Part shown: one piece after another, positions 19,601 through 27,405 of the stretch
How positions within the stretch are numbered: the first letter of the stretch is position 1
Layout of the letters: each line of letters begins with the position of its first letter
DNA from: Paenalicyclobacillus mengziensis
GTDB lineage: Bacteria; Bacillota; Bacilli; Alicyclobacillales; Alicyclobacillaceae
Direction of reading: 5' to 3'
Assembly: GCF_017298635.1 (NCBI RefSeq)
Contig: NZ_CP071182.1
Location: 3,572,001 to 3,636,000, forward strand
Length of the DNA: 64,000 nt
Made by a program: the position numbers and the translations under genes
The notes under the pieces: generated by a model
What the model saw: only the letters and a program-made list of their open reading frames with translations
What the model was told of the DNA's origin: nothing
Databases searched by the model: none

Positions 19601-20628
19601 AAGTCCATAAATGACGTTTGACCCGAATTGCTCACAGATAATTGACTCCCCCCGCGCTCCTCCCTGGTTCCAAACGTAACAACTTTCGGCCGCATATGAG
19701 CCTCCTCACACCCGCGCATCCACGCTTGATACAGCCGTAGAGACTCCGGCGCGAACACGTCACCCGGGTACCCCGTCTGTTCAAGAAGAGTCGTTAAAGC
19801 CAGCGTACCCTCAGCGTGATTTGTCGGGTGTCCACCCCCCTTGCTCGTATCAGACGTGTTTGTCGGTGAGTGTGGCGTAAACCAACTTGGGTCACCTGAA
19901 ATCACTAGGGTTGTGTTATCTGCAGCTTGAGCCAAGCCGAGCGCAAAGTGGAGTTCACGCGGCTGCATATCTTGAAAACCGTCTATGTAAATGGTAGCCC
20001 CGTTGAGTAGTGGGCAATCCGGCAGGTCTTTGTAAACGCGTTCCATCAACTCTGACGGATCGTAAAGATTACGCTCGTCGAGAGCTCGCTGATAGAGAAA
20101 ATAGAGGGTACACAAGTCGCCCAGCTTCCCAAGTAATGTTCGACCCGCGTGAACATCGAGCGGATGCTCCATGGTGTCGATACGTGTGGAAGCCACTTGG
20201 AGCATTGACTCAATTTTACTCATGGAGACCCGATGCGCTGACATCTCCTCAAATGCTTCGAGGATAGAGTCAAGAAACGAAAGTGTCGGCTTCGCGCGGT
20301 GTAATACATTCAATTGCGCTGCAGCTTCTTTCAGCACCTGTGCCAGGATAAGTCGTTGCCCCGTGACATTTACGGGGTTCCCGTCAACCGTGCGCATGAT
20401 GCTTTGGATACGTAGGGCCAATCGCGGCAATGGCAAGACTTCCGCCCGGACGGTCGAAGGGACTGCGCGTACCAGGCGCTGTTCGGCAGCAAACGAGATC
20501 ATCGCGGGGACAATCCAGAATATTTTAGCGCCAAGTGGGTTTTTTTGAACGTCACGGGCTATACGTTCTGCGATGCGCTGAGATTTCCCAGACCCAGCCC
20601 TGCCAATCCACAGTTCCACCTGTCCCAC
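16678..20628 (-). CDS. addB: ATP-dependent nuclease subunit B
   Basis: AddB (1316 residues) recognises Chi-like sequences and provides the second nuclease of the AddAB complex. It begins with a Walker A, GRAGSGKSQRIAERIA (residues 9-24), and has helicase-like remnants in the middle. The C-terminal nuclease has FRVIDYKSRTMDIDLSK and four cysteines, one in ASCPYRHFVQYG and three in CRTCSFAAIC, which hold the family's 4Fe-4S cluster. Low-complexity stretches (Ala/Thr/Pro-rich near residues 690-720, Ser/Gln-rich near 340-400) are extra to the usual family. The start is GTG 20628, with GGAG nine bases upstream, 45 bases after dusB. Confidence 0.96.
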   Translation of the reverse strand: MGQVELWIGRAGSGKSQRIAERIARDVQKNPLGAKIFWIVPAMISFAAEQRLVRAVPSTVRAEVLPLPRLALRIQSIMRTVDGNPVNVTGQRLILAQVLKEAAAQLNVLHRAKPTLSFLDSILEAFEEMSAHRVSMSKIESMLQVASTRIDTMEHPLDVHAGRTLLGKLGDLCTLYFLYQRALDERNLYDPSELMERVYKDLPDCPLLNGATIYIDGFQDMQPRELHFALGLAQAADNTTLVISGDPSWFTPHSPTNTSDTSKGGGHPTNHAEGTLALTTLLEQTGYPGDVFAPESLRLYQAWMRGCEEAHMRPKVVTFGTREERGGSQLSVSNSGQTSFMDLLTGTDPQQQKDATCVEALRDGPESPETSAQTHSAQSDSRHTESGQTDMLSFLEQNIVSESRNMRPWDRPPVSRQLVRLAAAQNMRAEVEGIAADILSRVYHGDHVFRDMMVIVPNLADYAPLLREVLSRYQIPFDLADPPALTTHPLAKFILAALAAIDEDLSTNSVLRVLKTDFCGLTREDADWLEGYLVLHRIDGSAKWQETWRYAEMASDKLGDDARASIEDARANRLRELVAQYLLPFVHSLRKSECTPREVAEAIWGLLQSVRAKRKVAAWLVDEGHTEDPQAASVHEQAWQRILGILNDLSSYVPKGTDGSSQADGSSQIATADGDPLSHPPSLRATQATAPAATPDTAPAAVQERLLPRGFLFESIRTDIGSQTLSAVPAGLQSVLVTDIERASALHVPIVYVLGLSDGALPRRAHTTGLLQDEERIQFAALFGQRLGDTAADKQVAEQWRVYTALTRATQTLTLCYPLSNNDGKEMRPSSVVNRVQSLFRAGDLEVNWFAEGMVRDVEQTVWTPATALQWLVGTLREARYGASVPTGTSAVYRWLSTNPDYAPRLHRALRGLFQRAEADRLAPAQAINLFGSPMKVNVYQLETYASCPYRHFVQYGLKLSEPAERDGTRAERGTLIHAALAEFVLKWREHPDEWRQMGDVRATAEMGEVFRALLEQPQFRIWSRTRIRVQQAAEALQVAERAAISLTRHARYSRFLPTHLELSFGTDDAAAYPAYAFTLTDGTQVFVRGRIDRIDIAKESGEHRFRVIDYKSRTMDIDLSKIYHGLRLQLPVYTAVVKAQSQNIFGQPSTAGGFFYLPLVRKLETGNQPDEEHKAFEKAISRMKARGLWRDDGVSLGLMDERLPRAIDSEIFPKMYNQDGSIAKQAPVLCETDWDAMEDFVLDKVQELAQAMRRGDISISPYALDRQDIACRTCSFAAICQFDSRWDGSPLRPLEKRKREAVLEEWQRTKGDDAK

Positions 20629-20672
20629 GCCACCATCTCCTGTCTACATGATGCAAATCAAAGCACTGCGAG

Positions 20673-21653
20673 TCACACCGCCACCTCTTGGACTTGCTTG
20701 AGAAATCCGCGTAGAGCGTCCTCCATGCCCTCCAGTGTCGTCTGCTCATTTACAATATTGCGCATCTCGGCGGCACCGGGTAGGCCCTTAATATACCAGG
20801 CCGCATGTTTTCGCATCTCGCGCACGCCAATGACTTCCCCTTTGTAGTCGACGAGGTGATGGAGGTGTTCAATCGCCACGGCGATCCGCTCTTGTGCCCC
20901 CGGTTCCGCCAACTCACGCCCGGTTGCGAGAAAATGACTCACCTCTCGGAACACCCACGGGTTCCCGAGTGCCCCCCGCCCAATCATCACGCCATCGCAG
21001 CCCGTCTCTTCCAACAGCCGTTTCGCCGTCTGCGGCGAAGTGACGTCACCGTTGCCAATCACCGGAATAGATACAGCTTCTTTCACCCGCCGGATGATAC
21101 TCCAGTCGGCTTGTCCACTATACAGTTGCCTAGCGGTGCGGCCGTGGACTGTTACCGCCTGGGCTCCGGCTTGCTCTACTGCCTTTGCCACCTCTACCGC
21201 ATTGACGTTGTCGTCGTCCCAGCCCTTGCGAAACTTGACAGTGACCGGTTTGTTGACGCGCTCTACCACTGCTTTGACGATTTCAGCCGCGTATTGAGGG
21301 TCACGCGCTAATGCCGCTCCCGATCCGTTTTTGTAGATCTTCAGAACAGGACAGCCCATGTTGATGTCAATCAGGTCCGCGTTGGTCTCACCGAGCATTT
21401 TCGCCGCCTGCACCATCGACTCTTTATCGTATCCCACCAGTTGCAAGCTTACGGGGTGCTCATCTTCCAAAATCGTCAACATCTGCTGGCTCTTTAGGCT
21501 TCCATGGACCAGACCTTTATCGCTCACCATCTCGGCACAAACCATACCCGCGCCGAGCCGTTTGGCGATTTTTCGAAAGGGCGGGTTGCAGACGCCAGCC
21601 ATCGGTGCGAGGATCACCGGATCGTCAATCTGAACATCACCAATTGTCAGCAT
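20673..21653 (-). CDS. dusB: tRNA-dihydrouridine synthase
   Basis: A 326-residue flavoenzyme that reduces uridine to dihydrouridine in the tRNA D-loop. Hallmarks: ILAPMAGVCNPPFR, the catalytic Cys in DINMGCPVLKIYKNGSG, VTVKFRKGWDD, VTVHGRTARQLYSG and IPVIGNGDVTSP, then GVMIGRGALGNPWVF in the phosphate-binding region. Start ATG 21653 has GGAGG seven bases upstream; the frame is open to 21734 but those residues are not family-like. It leads the dusB-addB-addA operon. Confidence 0.95.
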   Translation of the reverse strand: MLTIGDVQIDDPVILAPMAGVCNPPFRKIAKRLGAGMVCAEMVSDKGLVHGSLKSQQMLTILEDEHPVSLQLVGYDKESMVQAAKMLGETNADLIDINMGCPVLKIYKNGSGAALARDPQYAAEIVKAVVERVNKPVTVKFRKGWDDDNVNAVEVAKAVEQAGAQAVTVHGRTARQLYSGQADWSIIRRVKEAVSIPVIGNGDVTSPQTAKRLLEETGCDGVMIGRGALGNPWVFREVSHFLATGRELAEPGAQERIAVAIEHLHHLVDYKGEVIGVREMRKHAAWYIKGLPGAAEMRNIVNEQTTLEGMEDALRGFLKQVQEVAV

Positions 21654-21998
21654 TCCATAACCTCCCACCAGAGTAGGTATCATCACAACCGCCCGCACCT
21701 GCGGACAACTTGGACTCAGCTTTTCAACGCACAAAAAACCGCCCGATGAATATCGAGCAGCGTGGGTGCCGCATCATCGATAGAGGACTGGCGTATCGTT
21801 AAAAAACTCACAAACCGAGCCATCAAACCAATAAAAGCCATCAAAGACACCTTATCAAACGGCACGCACGAACGCAAACCTCAGAAACTGGAGAGACATC
21901 ACGGTCATCATGGGCACAATCGTCTGCCACCAGCCTTACAGTCACTCGCTGTTGACATCTGGCAACAAGGTGTGACCAATCTCCCTGAGCAAACGTTG
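21654..21998. other. 345-base gap between TM2 gene and dusB
   Basis: Holds the dusB leader. A 41-codon minus-strand frame (21716-21841, AAGGTG before its ATG) and a long plus-strand frame (21762-22127) are both possible but unsupported by family resemblance. No clear terminator or riboswitch motif is visible. Confidence 0.4.
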
Positions 21999-22229
21999 CT
22001 ACCGCCCGCGCATTGCCATACCGGCTGTCAGGAACAAGTCAATCAGCCACCATACCCCAACGATAAAGATCAAGATGTGCCCAATGAAAATCGGGAACGT
22101 AATCCCCCCAATCACAGTGAGGGCTAACATGGTAACACCGCTGCTGATACGGCCACAGTACATGCGGTGTATCCCGAGAGAACCGAGAAAGAACCACAAG
22201 ACGTATGCCAGTGCCACTGACCGCCCCAT
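21999..22229 (-). CDS. TM2 domain membrane protein
   Basis: The 76 residues form a TM2 domain: two hydrophobic helices (VALAYVLWFFLGSLG, and the stretch from VTMLALTVIGG to the ILIFIVGVWWLIDLFL end) joined by the family motif GIHRMYCGRISSG, in which a charged HR/Y-G pattern replaces the usual HRFYLG. Start ATG 22229 has AAGGGGGC seven bases before it; the frame extends upstream without support. The function of bacterial TM2 proteins is not known. It is downstream of the MFS transporter gene on the same strand. Confidence 0.8.
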   Translation of the reverse strand: MGRSVALAYVLWFFLGSLGIHRMYCGRISSGVTMLALTVIGGITFPIFIGHILIFIVGVWWLIDLFLTAGMAMRGR

Positions 22230-22274
22230 ACCTGACGCCCCCTTCAAGAATGAAGACGGCCAATCACAGCACAA

Positions 22275-22311
22275 GCCGCCTCAGTCATACCCTACGATAT
22301 GCTGAGACGGC
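22275..22311 (-). terminator. hairpin downstream of the PyrR-controlled MFS gene
   Basis: Arms GCCGcCTCAG (22275-22284) and CTGAGaCGGC (22302-22311) pair with an inner CATA/TATG. It lies about 150 bases after the MFS stop and before the TM2 start on the minus strand; the U tract is poor (TTGTG), so termination efficiency is uncertain. Confidence 0.4.
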
Positions 22312-22464
22312 CTGTTTCAATGAGCTATGCGCTTCTCTTCAGGACGGCGAACTGACCATGGCCAACCCAACCAACTTAGGCCACCTGACCCTGGTGCAAA
22401 TCAAACCACGGACATAGGCTGGGCGGGCGAACCTGAAGGCGGCCGGGAACACGCATGTTCACGC

Positions 22465-23706
22465 TTATACCAGGTTTGCATTCTTCGTCTCAGGGATAAG
22501 AAAGACGACGGCGAGTGCGGCAATCACGTAGATGACAGAGAGTAAGCCAAGTGCCCAGCTCAAACTGTGTGTCAGTGAGAGGTAACCGATGACAAATGGT
22601 CCGAATCCTCCAACGGCGCGTCCAGTATTGAAGATGAAGTTCTCGGCGGTCGACCTTGCTTCCGTTGGATAGTGTTCGGCAATCGCTGCACCATAACCCG
22701 CCATCATACCATCGACAAAGAACCCAAGTACCGCACCAAGAACGAGCAGCACTACTGGGTCTGTCTGCCGGAAGAAGACCCACACCATCACTGCTGAGGC
22801 CAATTGAAAGATGATGAAGGCCGTTTTGCGCCCAATCTTATCTGCTAGAACCCCAAACAACAGGATGCCAGCCAGCATGCCGAGGATGGTGACAAAGGTC
22901 CAGGTCAGCGATTTATTGAAGGAAAAATGGAGTTGTTTGGCGAGCATCGTCGGCAGCCATGTCATAATTCCGTAAAAGCCAAAGTTTTGAACGCTTGTGA
23001 TGATAACGAGGCCGAAAGTGGTTCCGGTCTTTTTCGGTGACGCAAACAGATGAGACAAAGGTACTTTCTTTGTACGTTGTCGCTTTACCCAGAGCTCGGG
23101 CTCTTTTAGACTGCGTCTGGACCACCAGGCGAACAGGGCTGGAAGTGTCCCGATGAGGAAAACACTGCGCCAACCAAAGTGCGGCACAAACAGCATGGCG
23201 CAGACGAGTGCAACCACCATACCGATGACAAACCCGGACGCAACCACACCGGTTGCACGAGCACGGAATCGTTTCGGCCACGCTTCGGCGACGAGCGTCA
23301 TGCCAATTCCGAATTCACCACCAAGGCCAAGTCCCGCCATGAAGCGCGTGACATCAAACCAGAGGATATTGTGCACAAAGGCCGTGGTACCCGTGAAAAT
23401 CGCAAAAATAAGGATGCTTAGAGAAAAGGTCTTCACGCGCCCAAAGATATCGGCCAGCACACCAAAGGTATAGCCGCCAATCACCGCGCCGATGAGCGTA
23501 ATGGTACTGACAAACCCTGCCTGGGCAGAGTTCAGCTTGAAATGGGTAATGATGATTGACATCACATACGATAGAACCATGAGATCAAGTCCATCAAGCG
23601 CGTAACCGATGGTGGAAGCCCAAAGCGTCTTCCATTGGTACGAAGTCACGGTTGTTTCCTGGCTGTGTATAGCCAAGTTCGTCACTTGCTGTTGGGGACT
23701 GGCCAT
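22465..23706 (-). CDS. MFS transporter under a PyrR-type attenuator; candidate pyrimidine or orotate transporter
   Basis: A 413-residue major facilitator protein with about 12 membrane segments, of the aromatic acid/sugar-type MFS branch. GYALDGLDLMVLSY opens the first helix, GVLADIFGRVKTFSLS is the loop 2-3 signature motif, RFMAGLGLGGEFGIG lies in helix 4, and GVLADKIGRKTAF is the repeat of the signature between helices 8 and 9. ATG 23706 has GAGG nine bases upstream. What sets it apart is its leader: a PyrR-binding consensus followed by an intrinsic terminator lies between its promoters and its start. PyrR represses pyr genes when UMP is plentiful, so this carrier probably imports a pyrimidine base, nucleoside or precursor. 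The substrate is inferred from regulation only. Confidence 0.85.
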   Translation of the reverse strand: MASPQQQVTNLAIHSQETTVTSYQWKTLWASTIGYALDGLDLMVLSYVMSIIITHFKLNSAQAGFVSTITLIGAVIGGYTFGVLADIFGRVKTFSLSILIFAIFTGTTAFVHNILWFDVTRFMAGLGLGGEFGIGMTLVAEAWPKRFRARATGVVASGFVIGMVVALVCAMLFVPHFGWRSVFLIGTLPALFAWWSRRSLKEPELWVKRQRTKKVPLSHLFASPKKTGTTFGLVIITSVQNFGFYGIMTWLPTMLAKQLHFSFNKSLTWTFVTILGMLAGILLFGVLADKIGRKTAFIIFQLASAVMVWVFFRQTDPVVLLVLGAVLGFFVDGMMAGYGAAIAEHYPTEARSTAENFIFNTGRAVGGFGPFVIGYLSLTHSLSWALGLLSVIYVIAALAVVFLIPETKNANLV

Positions 23707-23762
23707 CAAGAACATCCTCTCTTGTTCAATTTAGTAGTCAATTTAGGATGCCCGTACATACA

Positions 23763-23917
23763 AAAAAGGCTTCCTGCTGCTGCAGGAAGCCACCATAGCC
23801 TTTACTTTGGAGACACGAGAAACACGTGCAAGCGTCCAAAGCACACCCAGCTATACCCGGACATCCTTGTCAGCCTCGCGGGACTGAATTAAAGGATCTA
23901 ACTGTAAGGTCGAACAA
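23763..23917 (-). promoter_or_regulatory. PyrR-binding attenuator leader with terminator
   Basis: On the minus strand, 23885-23872 reads AGTCCCGCGAGGCT, which fits the PyrR anti-antiterminator loop consensus ARUCCNGNGAGGYU at every position. About 80 bases on, a 10-bp hairpin (arms 23783-23792 and 23769-23778, loop of four) is followed by T6 (23768-23763), an intrinsic terminator, 57 bases before the MFS start. With UMP or UTP bound, PyrR would hold the anti-antiterminator and let the terminator form. The layout matches pyr operon leaders of Bacilli; I did not fold the competing antiterminator by computation. Confidence 0.8.
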
Positions 23918-23951
23918 ACTATCTCACAGCAGGCATGGGTGTGTCAATGGT
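23918..23951 (-). promoter_or_regulatory. promoter of the MFS gene, proximal copy
   Basis: Minus strand: perfect -35 TTGACA (23947-23942), 18-base spacer, -10 GATAGT (23923-23918, 4 of 6). The -35 box lies inside the 23-base repeat shared with the upstream copy. Transcription would begin just before the PyrR element. Confidence 0.6.
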
Positions 23952-23991
23952 GTTCAGTAGTATTCGATGCAGGCATGGGTGTGTCAATGGT
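23929..23991 (-). repeat. two direct 23-bp repeats, each carrying a TTGACA box
   Basis: Copies at 23929-23951 and 23969-23991 are identical and start 40 bases apart. Each includes TTGACA on the minus strand; the upstream copy has AATACT as possible -10 after 17 bases. The spacing is close to four helical turns, so they may be a duplicated promoter, or binding sites for a regulator that overlap the -35 box. Confidence 0.7.
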
Positions 23992-24019
23992 CACCGATGA
24001 CCGGACGCTAAACAAAGCG

Positions 24020-24898
24020 CTAAACAATCTGTACCGGCTTCTCCTTGTTCGCAAACTCCAACAGACGCCGGGTTTCACGGTACATAAAGCTCTTTCTCGG
24101 AGCTCCGAGCACGACGGAAACACGCGTGTGTCCGTGTTGTTTCGCCGCCAAAGCCAAGCAGAACATCGCCTTTGACGTAAACCCCGTCTTCCCCCCAATC
24201 AACGTACCGTAAGAGGGGTTGTCAACATACAACATTCGGTTGCCGTTACGAAACGGTATGCCTGCTATCTGGTACTCCTTCGTCTGCATGACAGCAACAA
24301 TCCGAGGATACTTGATTGCTTCTGCCGTAATGAGCGCGACATCCCGTGCGGTTGTCTGATGCGCATCGTCGTGCAGGCCGTTTGGTGTGACAAAATTCGT
24401 TCGTCGGCATCCAATCAAGCCAGCTTTGAGGTTCATCATGCGGGCGAACCCTTGCTGGGAGCCGCCGACCGTCTGAGCCACCGCATAGGCTACGTCATTT
24501 GCACTTTTCATGATGATGGCGTGAAGTGCTTGCTCTGCGGTAATGGTGGTCCCACTCTTCAGTCCCAGTCGTACGCGTGGTTGACGCGCGGCTTCCGGGC
24601 TGATGTACACTTTATCGTCCGGATTCAAATGCGTGACAAGCAAAATCGCCGTCATCAACTTGGTTGTGCTCGCCGGATAAAGCGGCACATCAGGGTTCTT
24701 CGCATAGAGCACCTTGTGCGTATCCGCGTCCATGACAATCGCTGCCTTCGCGTTGATGAATACGCGTTCCGATGCATAAGTTGGGGAGATAGAGGTTGCC
24801 ACGACAGCGAGCACAGCCATTCCCACAAGTGACAGCCGAACTCGGTTGTGCCGCAACCACAGCAAGACCGAACACCATACGTTCCTTACCGAGGCCAT
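24020..24898 (-). CDS. D-alanyl-D-alanine carboxypeptidase (penicillin-binding protein, S11)
   Basis: A secreted or membrane-anchored peptidase of 292 residues that trims the terminal D-Ala of peptidoglycan stem peptides. The N-terminal signal has arginines followed by a hydrophobic core (LSLVGMAVLAVVATSIS) and a likely cleavage near TYASE. The active-site motifs are SxxK in YPASTTKLMTAI, SxN in MKSANDVAYA and KTG in LIGGKTGFTSKA. The C-terminal domain of DacA/DacF is missing, so it is the short catalytic-only form. Start ATG 24898 has AAAGGAG at the right spacing. It may belong to sporulation (DacF-like) or vegetative wall turnover. Confidence 0.92.
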   Translation of the reverse strand: MASVRNVWCSVLLWLRHNRVRLSLVGMAVLAVVATSISPTYASERVFINAKAAIVMDADTHKVLYAKNPDVPLYPASTTKLMTAILLVTHLNPDDKVYISPEAARQPRVRLGLKSGTTITAEQALHAIIMKSANDVAYAVAQTVGGSQQGFARMMNLKAGLIGCRRTNFVTPNGLHDDAHQTTARDVALITAEAIKYPRIVAVMQTKEYQIAGIPFRNGNRMLYVDNPSYGTLIGGKTGFTSKAMFCLALAAKQHGHTRVSVVLGAPRKSFMYRETRRLLEFANKEKPVQIV

Positions 24899-24981
24899 TT
24901 AAACACTCCTTTACGGTAGACACCAAATAAAGTGAGCAGAATGACCCCGGTTTATGCCCGTTTGATACCAACAGCGTACTT

Positions 24982-25647
24982 TTAATCCGCCTGTTTGACA
25001 ATGATGCGTTCGGCAACAGAATGGTCCAGGGCGTAGACCGATCCGTTGACTTCAACCGGTACACCCGCCTCATAGCGGCTTTCAGGAGCGTTCACCTTCA
25101 CTGTGGCCCCAGGTACCAGCCCTGCCTGATGCAGGAAGCGCAACAGTTCGAGGTCTTCCTCCGCGTGTTCAAAGATACGAATGACCTGTACTTGATTGGG
25201 AGGAACGACTTGGGTCAGTGGTACGCCATGCGCCTGGCGCCATCCCGTCCCGGGAATGACATTTCCGTGCGGACACGTTGACGGTCGCCCCAGCCGCTCG
25301 TAGAGGCGCTGTTCCACGAGCGGCGAGATGGCGTGCTCCAGACGCCCTGCCTCCACGTGGGCCTCAGCCCAGTCGAGGCCTAGTTCATCGCTCAGCCATC
25401 GTTCAAGCAATCTGTGTCGCCGCACGACAGTTTCGGCCTTCTCTAGCCCCTGTGCTGTCAGCACAATTTCCTTTCCCGTCCCCATGGTTACAAGGCCCGC
25501 AGCCGTCAAGCGTTGTATCGTCTGTGTGACTGTGGGTCTGGACACATTGAGATAGTCGGCGAGAACAGATCCGAGCACTGTCACACCCTCACCCGTCAAT
25601 ATATAGATTGCCTCTAGGTATTGCTCGACGCCGTGTGTCCGTGGCAT
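24982..25647 (-). CDS. DtxR/MntR family metal-dependent transcriptional regulator
   Basis: The 221 residues begin with a winged helix-turn-helix (VEQYLEAIYILTGEGVTVLG, then LNVSRPTVTQTIQRL as recognition helix), followed by the dimerisation and metal-binding domain with RHRLLERWLSDELGLDWAEAH and E..H residues (LEHAISPLVEQRLYE), and end in a FeoA/SH3-like domain (LLRFLHQAGLVPGATVKV). This three-domain plan is that of DtxR/IdeR-like proteins rather than the shorter MntR. It would sense Mn(II) or Fe(II). No transport gene is beside it, so its targets are elsewhere, possibly the cation efflux gene at 61434. Confidence 0.88.
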   Translation of the reverse strand: MPRTHGVEQYLEAIYILTGEGVTVLGSVLADYLNVSRPTVTQTIQRLTAAGLVTMGTGKEIVLTAQGLEKAETVVRRHRLLERWLSDELGLDWAEAHVEAGRLEHAISPLVEQRLYERLGRPSTCPHGNVIPGTGWRQAHGVPLTQVVPPNQVQVIRIFEHAEEDLELLRFLHQAGLVPGATVKVNAPESRYEAGVPVEVNGSVYALDHSVAERIIVKQAD

Positions 25648-25697
25648 GTCCTTCTCCCCTTCATTCTCCCATTACGCAAACTCCCATTACGCCAAGT

Positions 25698-26366
25698 TTA
25701 CGCTGTAGTTACCGTGCAGTGGCCCCAGGCAACGCCACCAAACTGAAGCTCCAGTTCATCACCAGTTCGGAGCGGGCCGACTCCTGCCGGGGTACCTGTG
25801 TACAAGATATCCCCTTCCCCAAAGCCAAACCTCTTCCCCACAAACTCAACAAGCGTTTCAAATGGGAAGACCATGTCCGTCGACTTCCCGGACTGCACTA
25901 TTTTACCGTTCTTGGCGAGCGAAAATTCCGTTTCAGAGAGGGCAGCAAAGTCCTCGACCCGGTAAAAGTCTGTCAAAACTGCTGATCCAGGGAATGCTTT
26001 CGCGTACTCCCAAGGTTGTCCTTGTGCCTTGAGGCGATTCTGCGCATCGCGATCCGTTAAATCAAGCCCCAAAGCGACTCCTGCGACGGCATCCGTCCAA
26101 GACATGCCCGGTTCGTAGGAACGTCCAAACCAAAACACGATTTCCAGTTCGTGGTGAATGTTGGTTCGATGCCCTGGCAACGCAAGGTTTCCTTCGCACG
26201 CTGCAAGAGCATGGGTCCATTTCCCAAACAACATCGGTTCCGTTGGGACTGCATTGCCAAGTTCAGTTGCGTGATCACGGTAGTTTCGACCCACGCAAAA
26301 GATATTCCGAATCTGCTCTATCGCGTCTTTCACGGGTAGCCAAACCTTGTTTTCAACAGCTGCCAT
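25698..26366 (-). CDS. fumarylacetoacetate hydrolase family protein
   Basis: The 222 residues form one FAH C-terminal-type domain. NIFCVGRNYRDHATELGN opens the fold, HHELEIVFWFGR and LDLTDRDAQN carry the acidic residues that bind Mg or Mn, and GDILYTGTPAGVGPL is the conserved hydrolase loop. Members cleave C-C bonds of acylpyruvates or decarboxylate/hydrate oxo acids in aromatic degradation (for example acylpyruvase, HpcE). ATG 26366 is used because GGGAGG lies nine bases before it; the frame is open to 26525. Divergent from the SDR gene, with a 258-base gap. Confidence 0.9.
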   Translation of the reverse strand: MAAVENKVWLPVKDAIEQIRNIFCVGRNYRDHATELGNAVPTEPMLFGKWTHALAACEGNLALPGHRTNIHHELEIVFWFGRSYEPGMSWTDAVAGVALGLDLTDRDAQNRLKAQGQPWEYAKAFPGSAVLTDFYRVEDFAALSETEFSLAKNGKIVQSGKSTDMVFPFETLVEFVGKRFGFGEGDILYTGTPAGVGPLRTGDELELQFGGVAWGHCTVTTA

Positions 26367-26424
26367 CGTATGATCCTCCCTGTCTCCTGTCACGCTGTAC
26401 CTGTCGATTCGCATGCACTTGCCT

Positions 26425-26449
26425 ACTATTCTAGCACAGCCAGAATAGT
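26425..26449. promoter_or_regulatory. inverted repeat between divergent FAH and SDR genes
   Basis: ACTATTCT and AGAATAGT are perfect 8-base arms around a 9-base spacer, with a centre-to-centre distance of about 17 bases that suits a dimeric repressor. On the minus strand one arm overlaps a TAGAAT -10-like hexamer. No regulator gene is beside it. Confidence 0.4.
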
Positions 26450-26625
26450 TCACGGTCCTACGACCAAAGACGTACATCACTTCACCACAAGTTACGACCA
26501 TCGGCAGATTCAGTCCAATCTCCAACTTTCTATCCTAATACCAGGAACAACATTTCATAAGTCACGGTGGGTGTGACTGACAGTGAGTCGCGATGGACGT
26601 GACGTGAACGGAGGCAGAAAAAAGT

Positions 26626-27405
26626 ATGACAGTCCATGAACTCGAGGTTGAGAAACCCGTTGTTGCTATCACCGGTGGAAGCGAAGGACTTGGCTATGCC
26701 CTTGCGCAGGCTCTTCTGAAAAGTGGTTTTGCGGTCTCTATTTGCGCCCGTTCAAAATCCAATTTGAAAACTGCAGTTGACGCTCTTTGTGCCATCGGCC
26801 CGATTTTCGCGTACCAGACCGATGTATCCGACTACAGTTCCATCAAAAAGTGGATGTCGGCCACCCTAGACAGATTTCACCGCCTCGACGCGCTTGTGCA
26901 CAACGCCTCAACCATCGGTTACACACCGATGCCCCCGCTCCTTGAGACGAGTCCCGAAAACATGCGACAGGTATACGAAGTGAACGTTGTTGCGCCCGTC
27001 ATGTTGACACAAGCGGCTCTTCCTGCCCTGCGAAAACGGAACAGGGGGCTGATAGTCACCATCTCCAGCGATGCAGCCACTGGTGGGTACCCAAACTGGG
27101 GAGTGTATGGGGCAAGCAAAGCCGCACTCGACCTGGTCTCGAAGACGTTGAGTGCAGAGCTTACCGATGCACACATCCATGTCCTCGCGGTTGACCCTGG
27201 TGACATGGACACGAACTTACACAGGCTTGCTGTTCCAGGTGAAACCGGACTCAAAACACCTGTGTCAAGTGCCGAAGCGCTGCTCCCACTATTCCTGCCG
27301 CTGTTTACCACAACGGGATTTGCGTATTCAAACGGGAGCCGCCTGGCCGTAAAGCACACGGGCAGTTCATCCGCTCTCACTGTCGTGACAGGAGGCGAGC
27401 AGTGA
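26626..27405 (+). CDS. short-chain dehydrogenase/reductase (SDR)
   Basis: A 259-residue classical SDR. The nucleotide-binding motif is TGGSEGLGYALAQALL (residues 16-31), with ARSKSNL beyond strand 2 suggesting NADP preference. HNAST replaces NNAG, ISSD carries the catalytic Ser, YGASK the Tyr and Lys, and DPGDMDT follows. Start ATG 26626 follows GGAGG. Its TGA overlaps the start of the QueA-like gene, so both are coupled. The substrate is unknown; the pairing with a QueA paralogue suggests a joint modification pathway. Confidence 0.88.
   Translation: MTVHELEVEKPVVAITGGSEGLGYALAQALLKSGFAVSICARSKSNLKTAVDALCAIGPIFAYQTDVSDYSSIKKWMSATLDRFHRLDALVHNASTIGYTPMPPLLETSPENMRQVYEVNVVAPVMLTQAALPALRKRNRGLIVTISSDAATGGYPNWGVYGASKAALDLVSKTLSAELTDAHIHVLAVDPGDMDTNLHRLAVPGETGLKTPVSSAEALLPLFLPLFTTTGFAYSNGSRLAVKHTGSSSALTVVTGGEQ

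Noticed and set aside
21716..21841. Minus-strand frame of 41 codons before dusB
   Set aside because: AAGGTG precedes the ATG at a fair distance, but there is no family resemblance and the region looks like leader DNA. Kept as an open possibility only.
21762..22127. Plus-strand frame of 121 codons
   Set aside because: Rich in N, P, H and Q, overlaps the TM2 gene on the other strand and has no ribosome site.
22465..23706. Calling the MFS protein a 4-hydroxybenzoate or sugar transporter from its fold
   Set aside because: The branch is broad and the PyrR-type leader gives a stronger, different hint; no substrate name is warranted.
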